This document shows positions 58,701-64,000 of a stretch of 64,000 bases of DNA, in pieces (positions within the stretch are counted from its first letter, which is position 1; each line of letters begins with the position of its first letter). Position numbers and translations under genes: made by a program. The notes beneath the pieces are model-generated. The model worked only from the letters and a program-made list of their open reading frames with translations. It was not told the DNA's origin and did not search any database. The stretch covers positions 1,728,001-1,792,000 of the forward strand of contig NC_063063.1 of the NCBI RefSeq assembly GCF_018812025.1. The letters run 5' to 3'. The stretch comes from Megalobrama amblycephala. Taxonomy: Eukaryota; Chordata; Actinopteri; Cypriniformes; Xenocyprididae.

Positions 58701-61700
58701 ACTGGCTACTTGGTGGTGCTATAACATGAATAAAATTTAAAAATGGCTATAACTACGCAACCTGACATCTGATTGACTTGAACATTGGCATGTCTTTATC
58801 CAAGATGCCAAGACTGCCTTTGAGGACATTTGCGTATCTCGAAAAAACATGCATAAAGGATTGTATATCACGCAATTTTTTTTTGCACACGCCCATGCCA
58901 TTCATACCACATGGTAGAACTCCTCATTCTGAACAACATTGCCTTTTTTAATATATATATAAAATTATAAAAATGATTGCACAGATTCTTTATTACATTA
59001 ATATCTTGAAAGGCTGATTTATGTGGCTGTAAACAGCATAGTAACATTCCAACATCAAGGAAAAACATCAAGGTTATGGGTTTCATTTCCAGGGAATGCA
59101 TGACAAACTGATAAAAGTGATAAAATGTATACCTTGCAATGTCAATGCAAATTGCTTTGGATAAAAGCATCTGCCATGTGCATTAATGTAATGTCCTTTG
59201 GGAAATAAAGAAAATATAATGTACAGTCATCTGGTCGTTATCGCAAAACAAACCCCTTCAGGGTGATGTAAGACCCTGACGCAATTCAGAGAGGCCCTGA
59301 AGGGTTTATTTTGTGAAAATGACCGAGTAACTGTTAGGCTTGCTGCAGTAGTCATTGTTAGACAGCCATACACCCGATTGCATTACTTGTCCACCGTTGT
59401 TTTGCTTTTTTATAGAAATAAAAACATTTAGTTCAGTTGGACAACAGATGCTACAAGCAGCTTTATCACGTGACGAGTGTAAGGAGAGATGACTGACAAG
59501 ACGATGGCGGAGGATATGGTGCGCAACAGATCCGAAGCATCATTGACAAATATCTTGTAAAATGTGTGGTCAGTTCCGCCACTCCCTATTCACAGAGAAC
59601 ATGCGATCGCAAATTCGAAAGTAAAAGGCGAGCGCGCATTCAAGAGCGATTTCAATACACCACATATTAATAGCGATTCCCCAGTGTAATCAGTAATACC
59701 AGTGTTGTAGCAACTTTATTTATTGGTGTGAAAAATTCCTCACTATAACATCCCTACTGACTGTACATTGTCCGGCATATTACATGGCTTTTACCAAATA
59801 GATGAATAAATGAGGAACGATAAATGAAAATAGCACATCTGTGTTGGAAATCAGTGGGAAATAATGTCATTAATGACTCACCCTCATGTCGTTCCACACC
59901 CGTAAGACCTTCGTTCATCTTCAGAACACAAATTAAGATATTTTTGATGAAATCCGATGGCTCAGCGAGGCCTGCATAGTCAGCAAGATCCATAAAGGTA
60001 CTAAAAACATATTTAAATCAGTTCATGTGAGTTATATCTTAATATTATAAAGCAGTTAAAAAACAATACCAATATCTAGTGATGGCTGATTTCAAAACAC
60101 TGCTTCAGAGCGTTATGAATCTTTTGAGTCAAATCAGTGATTCGGATCGCGTATCAAACTGCTGAAATCACGTGACCTCGGCGCTCCAATCCACTGATTC
60201 GATTCGTAAAGCTCCGAAGCTTCAAGAAACAGTGTTATGAAATCAGCCATCATTAGATATTGTTAAAAAGTCGTTATTTTGTTTTTTTTGGCACAAAAAA
60301 AAATATTCTCATCGCTTTATAATATTAAGGTAGAACCAATGAACTGATTTAAATATGTTTTTAGTACATTAATGGATCTTGAGAGAGGAAATGTCATCTA
60401 TGCAGGCCTCACTGAACCATCAGATTTTATCAAAAATATCTTAATTTGCGCTACGAAGATGAACGAAGGTCTTACGGGTGTGGAACGGCATGAGGGTGAG
60501 TAATTAATGACATTTTTTTCATTTTTGGCTGAACTAACCCTTTAAGCATCTTTATACAAAACTATATGAGCAATTATAGTCAATCATTCAAGAGCGGCGT
60601 GCAAATAAATTCACGGTTCGTGCTTTGACATCTCCTCCCAGCAGATGCCTTGATGTTCAGCAGGTAGCATAAGGCAGATGGGGGGATGGGCAGGGAGCTA
60701 TAAGAATACATAAAAGGGTAAATCACTCAGCTTCTTTTTACGCATTGAGCTTTGGTTATTAACACCGCATCATCCATCAAGTTGATGCATGACGAATGAA
60801 GCCTTGTGCTTCAGATCTTCCTCTGCCTGTATTTCACATCTCACCCAAGACTGTGCTATAGGCTGCTGATGAATGATGATCAGCCGCTGTGGGCGTGTGT
60901 GTAGAAGCGGACGATAGTGGAATGTGTCTTAACGTTCGTCTGTTGAGGTGGAACATGCATCGCTGGAAGGTCGTGGTTCGTCGTATGGTCAGCCACAGCA
61001 CAATGAGAGCCAAGCAATGGGCTCTATTTATTGTGGGTTTTCTTGAGCCACAGAGTGCATTTAAAGATTTTTTTTCCTTTTTTCAGCTTTTTGATGGTGA
61101 AAAGAGTTCATATATCAATTTCAGTCATCGACCGATATGGGTATTTATTTCCAAAAATGTGTAGTTATTATGGCAAGAATGAGGTTTAATTTCATCAATT
61201 GAGATGTAAACATATATACTGAAATTACTACATTTTTATAACCAATAAAATGTGACGTCAATAATTTCAAAATGGCAAAACATAATTAAATATGGCAAAA
61301 TATTGGCAAATTCATCAGCCTAGTCAAGGCATTATATATGTCACAAATAGGTATACCTGATGTTCACAATCACATATTTTATGGGATTAAAAAAAAAAAA
61401 AAAAATCATAATTTGCTGCTTTTTATGAGAATTTTCAATTTGAATGAGATGCAGATATCTCACTATATAGACATTTTTACACAATTTATACAACAGAATT
61501 ATTTTGATTATCATAACAACTGTTATTAACGCAGCAAATTATTAAATGTATATAAAAAAGATTTTTTTCGCATCTATATCTATATTTGTGAGATTATGCC
61601 ACTGATATATAATCGATCAATTGCATATTCCCACAGTTAAAGTATCAGGAGCAGATCCAGCCAGTGTGATGAGAGCATCTGAAGCAGAGATGCTGTGAGA

Positions 61701-61710
61701 TCAAAGCTCG

Positions 61711-61748
<38 letters not shown>

Positions 61749-61840
61749 CGCGGCCCCTGAGAGGTGACAGATGAAATACAAATGCAGCGTACTGTACCTC
61801 TCCTGGTCTGTCTGATCTTTGGACTCAGCATGGCTGCCAT
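30782..61840 (-). CDS. arhgap22: arhgap22, PH-RhoGAP-coiled-coil Rac GTPase-activating protein, 10 coding exons
   Basis: Stimulates GTP hydrolysis on Rac (RhoGAP22/p68RacGAP family) and acts in cell shape, motility and endothelial biology. Exons in transcription order: 61840-61798, 51578-51379, 49402-49315, 42659-42537, 40154-39947, 39870-39738, 36944-36871, 36787-36666, 34269-33402, 31004-30782. Every junction has GT-AG and matching phase. Total is 690 aa from the ATG at 61831 (human 698). Order: PH domain about residues 36-145, RhoGAP about 158-350 with arginine finger Arg193 in GLFRMPG, a long Ser-rich disordered region, then a C-terminal coiled coil. Ser16 in RARSKS, the Akt site described in RhoGAP22, is kept. 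ARHGAP24/25 share the layout, but the MLSPKIRQ start and the [12 protein letters not shown] block point to ARHGAP22. Confidence 0.96.
31097..31570. mobile_element. CTGGGTT-family MITE in arhgap22 intron 9
   Basis: Inverted ends CCCAAGTTGGGTTGAAAATG and complement CATTTTCAACCCAGCTTGGG; ends TTTTTTAGTGTA. The interior is a symmetrical AT-rich stretch. It begins 93 bp upstream of the exon 10 acceptor on the transcript. Confidence 0.8.
31732..32622. mobile_element. Composite inverted MITE pair flanked by TA repeats
   Basis: Left end GTCCAAAAGTTTGGAACCAC; at 32129 an inner end ACACTACCGTTCAAAGGTTT starts an opposed copy. TA microsatellites at 31698-31731 and 32621-32640 mark both edges. Confidence 0.75.
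33402..34269 (-). CDS. arhgap22: arhgap22 exon 9: RhoGAP end and disordered region
   Basis: 868 nt, residues 328-617. Opens [20 protein letters not shown] (end of the GAP fold), then a Ser/Pro/acidic disordered stretch with the family-specific block [20 protein letters not shown] and [17 protein letters not shown] resembles a basophilic kinase/14-3-3 site. GC-rich relative to its surroundings. Acceptor tgttttacag, donor AAAAA|GTAAGG. Confidence 0.95.
35025..35702. mobile_element. Tc1/mariner-type MITE with CAGTCCAAAAGTTTGGAACC ends
   Basis: TIR ACAGTCCAAAAGTTTGGAAC at 35030 and complement ending GACTGTACTGT at 35699. Internally it fuses to an ACTACCGTTCAAAAG copy at 35168. Confidence 0.8.
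35826..36004. mobile_element. Foldback MITE, about 179 bp
   Basis: CACTGTAAAAAATCAAACGT at left and complement of TTTGATTTTTTACAGTG at right; the arms (shared GTTTAAGGCAACAAACTTCA) are nearly perfect complements over about 75 bp with a short loop near 35910-35930. Confidence 0.85.
36666..36787 (-). CDS. arhgap22: arhgap22 exon 8
   Basis: 122 nt, residues 287-328, with [20 protein letters not shown], the RhoGAP motif carrying the conserved Asn of the GTPase interface. An 83-bp intron precedes it. Donor GAAG|GTAAGC. Confidence 0.95.
36871..36944 (-). CDS. arhgap22: arhgap22 exon 7
   Basis: 74 nt, residues 263-287, [20 protein letters not shown] then YICK. Acceptor atgtttccacag, donor CAA|GTAGGT. 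Conserved RhoGAP helix with LPAANYNLL. Confidence 0.94.
37516..39381. mobile_element. CTGGGTT-family MITE expanded by an internal satellite (arhgap22 intron 6)
   Basis: Left CACTCTAAAAAAATGCTGGG and right complement CACTTTAAAAAAATGCTGGG. The internal palindrome as in 31097-31570 is followed by the 22-bp array at 37945-39320. Confidence 0.85.
37945..39320. repeat. Tandem array of a 22-bp unit, about 60 copies
   Basis: Units alternate between AACCCAATTGCTGGGCTAAA-like and AATCCAACCTCTGGGTTAAA-like forms, often in a 44-66 bp higher-order pattern. Each unit is itself quasi-palindromic (CCCAATTGCTGGG). No spacers. Confidence 0.92.
39410..39550. repeat. TAATTA-rich repeat fragment
   Basis: AAAGTAATTAGTATTAATG to ACTTACCCAACACTGTT; similar phrasing (TCTGATTACGTAATCCAAAT, CCAGCACTGTTA) at 14345-14430. 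Confidence 0.4.
39738..39870 (-). CDS. arhgap22: arhgap22 exon 6: RhoGAP core
   Basis: 133 nt, residues 218-262, [20 protein letters not shown] then [20 protein letters not shown]. Separated from exon 5 by a 76-bp intron (39871-39946). Donor [19 protein letters not shown] is a RhoGAP signature. Confidence 0.96.
39947..40154 (-). CDS. arhgap22: arhgap22 exon 5: RhoGAP catalytic arginine
   Basis: 208 nt, residues 149-218. Contains [20 protein letters not shown] and [18 protein letters not shown]; Arg193 is the expected arginine finger inserted into Rac. Acceptor attctcttcag, donor ACAG|GTACCT. Confidence 0.96.
40320..41340. other. Unassigned repeat-like part of arhgap22 intron 4
   Basis: Recurrent TAGTGAC / GTCACTAC phrases (40903, 40923, 40943, 41086, 41240) suggest a dispersed repeat, but I see no TIRs and no coding sequence. 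Confidence 0.35.
41395..41722. repeat. Half copy of the GGGATAGTTCACCC foldback family
   Basis: CATCTTGGATGCGCTGGGGG and TCGGGTGAACTATCCCTTTA match the right arm of 55921-56329. Confidence 0.7.
42537..42659 (-). CDS. arhgap22: arhgap22 exon 4: C-terminal PH helix
   Basis: 123 nt encoding residues 108-149, with the PH C-terminal helix [20 protein letters not shown] including the invariant Trp134. Acceptor tttctgtctcag, donor GGAG|GTAAAT. Confidence 0.95.
43050..45119. other. arhgap22 intron 3, no feature found
   Basis: AT-rich. 43130-43760 repeats phrases like CCGAATGAC and ACTGAATGA at irregular spacing, hinting at an old repeat. 43800-45119 shows no supported exon or element. Confidence 0.4.
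45120..45730. repeat. T-rich interspersed repeat with internal repetition
   Basis: Successive blocks with TTCCATTTTAATGGTT, ATCAAAAAGCATGTCTAAT and CCCTATGAAAT; inverted counterpart at 8165-8700. Confidence 0.6.
46226..46277 (-). CDS. arhgap22: Candidate alternative first exon of arhgap22 with acylation-type leader
   Basis: ATG at 46277 reads [17 protein letters not shown] and then one base before a strong donor, CAAG|GTAATG. The 52-nt coding part leaves phase 1, exactly what the exon at 42659-42537 needs, and would give a protein of about 600 aa. Gly2 with Cys5/Cys6 and trailing basic residues fits an N-myristoylation plus palmitoylation signal. This isoform would lack Ser16 and the N-terminal half of the PH domain. 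No promoter motif is obvious. Inferred, not proven. Confidence 0.55.
47695..47935. repeat. AATTCTGA-rich repeat
   Basis: At least six CAATTCTGA / TCAGAATTG occurrences in both orientations within 200 bp, a partly inverted structure. The rest of 46840-48630 is AT-rich intron with nothing recognised. Confidence 0.55.
48632..49262. mobile_element. TIR element GCTTTCCATTAC (arhgap22 intron 3)
   Basis: Left AGCCGGCTTTCCATTACAGA and right complement AGCTGCTTTTCCATTACGCT. Non-coding; ends 53 bp from the 3' edge of exon 3. Confidence 0.65.
49315..49402 (-). CDS. arhgap22: arhgap22 exon 3: mid PH domain
   Basis: 88 nt reading [20 protein letters not shown] then GRHLFEIVP. Acceptor tttatctgtgcag, donor CCAG|GTGAGC. 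Continues the PH beta-strands. Confidence 0.93.
49857..50626. mobile_element. TTCACCC-family MITE with palindromic core (arhgap22 intron 2)
   Basis: TTAAAGGGTTAGTTCACCCA at left and TGAACTAACCCTTTAA at right. The core 50130-50335 is an inverted repeat (CATGAAGCTTCGAAGCTTTA and its complement). Confidence 0.85.
51379..51578 (-). CDS. arhgap22: arhgap22 exon 2: Akt-site segment and N-terminal PH domain
   Basis: 200 nt. Starts [12 protein letters not shown], then the PH start [18 protein letters not shown] and [20 protein letters not shown]. Acceptor tcacctacag, donor CAG|GTACGT. Contains the basic/aromatic first strands of the PH fold. Confidence 0.95.
51660..51830. repeat. Fragment of a TTCACCC-family relative
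   Basis: TCATCATTTACTCATGTTGT, TATGGCTTCAGAAGACTTC and TTTGAAGCTTGACAGC resemble family interiors; no ends retained. Confidence 0.4.
52426..53475. repeat. Interspersed repeat family R1, copy B
   Basis: Near-identical to 2543-3480, same orientation, about 50 kb away. The right end TTGTGCAGCTCTAAA is retained here but absent in copy A. Confidence 0.75.
53960..54957. mobile_element. hAT-like non-autonomous element with 8-bp TSD (arhgap22 intron 1)
   Basis: TIR TAGGGCTGGGTA at left and TACCCAGCCCTA at right, flanked by CCGTGCTG at 53952-53959 and 54958-54965. Sub-terminal repeats of CGATTCGATTCAA type. No transposase frame. Confidence 0.9.
55921..56329. mobile_element. 409-bp foldback MITE, near-perfect inverted repeat
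   Basis: Arms 55921-56093 and 56157-56329 are complements with only a few differences, from TTAAAGGGATAGTTCACCCA inward to GGGAACTCTATCAATAA, with a loop of about 63 nt. Confidence 0.92.
57890..58860. repeat. Dispersed repeat GGGGTTCAAGTGCGTAGCAC, with nested MITE
   Basis: Opens GGGGTTCAAGTGCGTAGCAC TGAAACCC-like and runs through repetitive ATAACT/GAACGG phrases. Interrupted at 58458-58650. I take it for a non-autonomous DNA element; the right end is not found. Confidence 0.45.
58458..58650. mobile_element. Short MITE, about 190 bp
   Basis: Left GAGCCCTGCACATGACATGC and right complement GAGCCCCGGACATGACATGC. Interior has GTGCGCACAATTTA and its complement-like TAAATCGTGCGCAC. Confidence 0.75.
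59090..59200. repeat. SINE-like tail
   Basis: TTGCTTTGGATAAAAGCATC TGCC-type sequence resembles the shared 3' tail of several teleost SINE/LINE families. No A/B box seen. Confidence 0.4.
59862..60545. mobile_element. TTCACCC-family MITE, left end eroded
   Basis: CTCACCCTCATGTCGTTCCA interior and right end GAACTAACCCTTTAA; inverted core around 60090-60240 as in the 49857 copy. Confidence 0.7.
61713..61747. repeat. (GT)n microsatellite near arhgap22 exon 1 donor
   Basis: About 17 GT units, read as CA repeats in the arhgap22 pre-mRNA, starting some 50 nt downstream of the exon 1 5' splice site. Confidence 0.9.
61798..61840 (-). CDS. arhgap22: arhgap22 exon 1, start codon
   Basis: Reads [14 protein letters not shown] then G|GTACAG. 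The second Met (61831) matches the usual ARHGAP22 start MLSPKIRQ and is preferred; the first (61840) adds three residues. Donor GT is at 61797-61796. A CA repeat follows about 50 nt into the intron. Confidence 0.88.
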
Positions 61841-62250
61841 CGATGGGCTTCACTTCCTCTGCTCTGCATATTCCTCCTCCTCAGATCTTCTCTGGGTACA
61901 TTCTCCCTCCTGCTCCTCTGCTCCGTGGCTCCCTCTTCCTCTCCTCCTCGCTCTCTCCTCTCTTCCCCGCTAGCTCGCTGACCTCATGTTGCAGGCACCG
62001 GCTGGTCGGGGGCTGGGGGAGGGATTCCTCTCACACACACTGACGCGCGCACATGCTCACTCTCCGGGTCTTACACACGCACGCTGGTCCACACCCACCA
62101 AGCGTTGCATTATTCATTATGCGCTCCTCTACATTGACCAGTCAGTGTGTGTGTGATTACAGCAGGCTGTCCAGAAGAGCAAAGCCGCCCACCTTCTAAT
62201 TGGTCTCAGGCATGTGTACTCGCGCTCCCTCCATCTCTGGGGAATCTGCC
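61841..62250 (-). promoter_or_regulatory. arhgap22: arhgap22 5' UTR and promoter region (approximate)
   Basis: Immediately upstream of the start codon the + strand is strongly C/T-rich with many CTCCTC runs (G/A-rich in the transcript), then GC- and CpG-richer to about 62250, unlike the AT-rich surroundings. No TATA box is convincing. Transcription start unknown. Confidence 0.4.
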
Positions 62251-62584
62251 TCTTTCATATGCGTGCGCACACATCTCCATTAGGAATGTGCACTGTTGGA
62301 CTAGTCCAGTATGTGTTTTGCAAGTAACTAGTCAACTGGTAAAATAGTGCTCAAGTTATTTTCAAATTGCAGATGCAGGCATCAGAGTCCATTAAATCTC
62401 TCACATAAATCTCGCTGTTTTCTGAATGTGTTTGGTGCTGCTGATATGGTCTAATACAGTGGTTCTCAAACAAATTTTACATGTATATATTGATATATAA
62501 CTAATTAAATATCGTGATTAATCGCATCTAACATAAAAGTTTGTTAATAAAGTGTGTGTGTATATACACACACATATTACACAC

Positions 62585-62600
62585 ACATTATATATTTACA

Positions 62601-62684
<84 letters not shown>

Positions 62685-62773
62685 TATATAAAAAATATGT
62701 AAACATAATCTTAATTTGCTAAAAAAAGTACAGCATTACAGCAACATCAAATTTTTGATTTATTTTGATTATA

Positions 62774-62825
<52 letters not shown>

Positions 62826-63018
62826 AACAGAAATAATTTTCACTCCAATATTGTAATAATAATAATAATAATAGTAATGTATTATATATAAAATAAAATA
62901 AATATAATGTATTTGAAATAATAATAATATTATATAATAAAAAGTATATATAATCATAATCTTAATTTGCTAAAAAAAGTACAGCATTACGGCAACATCA
63001 CATTTTTGATTTATTTTG

Positions 63019-63084
<66 letters not shown>

Positions 63085-63189
63085 TTATATGATTTATACG
63101 TATATGATTTAAAAGTATATATAATCATAATCTTAATTTGCTAAAAAAAGTACAGCATTACGGCAACATCAAATTTTTGATTTGTTTTG

Positions 63190-63235
<46 letters not shown>

Positions 63236-63262
63236 AACAAAAATAATTTTCACTCCAATATT

Positions 63263-63298
<36 letters not shown>

Positions 63299-63420
63299 TA
63301 TTATATATAAAATAAAATAAATATAATGTATTTGAAATAATAATAATATTATATAATAAAAAGTATATATAATCATAATCTTAATTTGCTAAAAAAACTA
63401 CATATATATAAACAAAATAT
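62585..63420. repeat. TA/CA/AAT microsatellite cluster with locally repeated segments
   Basis: Long TA runs (62612-62686, 62780-62813, 63024-63080, 63196-63226) separated by a unit carrying AATCTTAATTTGCTAAAAAA, which starts near 62708, 62960, 63130 and 63379. Segments 62765-62957 and 63187-63376 are near-identical. Confidence 0.85.
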
Positions 63421-64000
63421 GTATTTATAAGACAGTAATTAAGAAAAAGATTATTTTTTAATTTTTTTGTGTGAAATATCCTTTTAATGCATATTATTTA
63501 TTTATTTATTTATTTTTTTTTAAACAAGAATTGTCATAAGAAATGATAAATCTCATGAAATTAACTTCTTTTAAAACAATTATGGTGTAAGGGTGACGTA
63601 GTCTAATGTTTGTGAATAAAACAGGATAATTTGTAGTATGCGTCATATTTTTTTATATTTTAACTTAAGTGATTTTTCAAGCAATCCATTACTGGTTTTT
63701 ACTGGATTACTGGTGTTACTTCACTGGACACTGGAGTGCTGAAAAACAAAATTACTCAAATTGCCCGTCTCAAATCTCCATTTAACATTCGGTCCGCCCT
63801 TTTTCTCCTCCTGCCCTTGTCTTCCTTTTCTTCCCCCGTCTTGTTCCTAAGCCACCCCCAGAATGGCAGATAATAGCAGCGGCTCCACCAATGCCATTCA
63901 GTAAGCTCAGCCCTGTAGACCGCAGCTGGTCCTCAGTAAGGATGGGGGCGGGAGGGAGCCTGACGGAGACCTAAATGAGACAGCAATAAAAACCTCATTC

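Noticed and set aside
62769..63376. Two near-identical ORFs rich in Tyr and Ile
   Set aside because: They are translations of TA/AAT microsatellites.

Overview
This is vertebrate nuclear DNA, most likely from a cypriniform (carp or zebrafish-like) teleost. It has multi-exon genes with GT-AG introns, AT-rich noncoding sequence, long dinucleotide repeats and a very dense load of non-autonomous DNA transposons with terminal inverted repeats (TIRs). There are no bacterial-style operons and I saw no RNA genes.

Two protein-coding genes run tail to tail. The left gene (+ strand; coding exons 5269-21621, probable 5' UTR exon ending at 308, 3' UTR probably to about 26280) is mapk8, encoding JNK1. All eleven coding positions can be placed to the base, and they sum to a 429-residue long form or a 384-residue short form. 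The gene keeps two hallmark splicing choices. The first is a pair of 72-nt mutually exclusive exons (10915-10986 and 11255-11326), both with the U12-type donor GTATCCTT. The second is a tandem acceptor 5 nt apart at the last exon (21465 or 21470) that selects the p46 or p54 C-terminus.

The right gene (- strand; 61840 down to 30782) is arhgap22, a PH-RhoGAP-coiled-coil Rac GTPase-activating protein. Ten coding exons join in frame to give 690 residues (693 if an upstream ATG is used). Inside its third intron (46226-46277) is a candidate alternative first exon. It would replace the N-terminal half of the PH domain with a Met-Gly-x-x-Cys-Cys acylation-type leader, and its splice phase fits the next exon.

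The rest is introns and a 4-kb intergenic gap. Almost every long intron holds transposon remnants, many nested two to four deep: 5681-6956, 11642-14339, about 15414-18838, 22266-23180, 27079-29533, 34827-36130 and 37516-39381. Notable are a 5'-truncated non-LTR retrotransposon broken by one homopolymer frameshift (15756-17972), two hAT-like elements with perfect 8-bp target duplications (5681-6956, 53960-54957), a Harbinger-like element carrying a MADF-domain relic, a 409-bp near-perfect foldback (55921-56329), and a roughly 1.35-kb array of a 22-bp unit grown inside a MITE (37945-39320). The right end (62460-63420) is microsatellite-rich DNA with locally repeated segments.

JNK1 acts in stress signalling from Rho-family GTPases and ARHGAP22 switches off Rac, so the neighbours belong to related pathways. 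From memory the convergent MAPK8/ARHGAP22 order is shared with human 10q11, which suggests conserved synteny rather than a functional unit.
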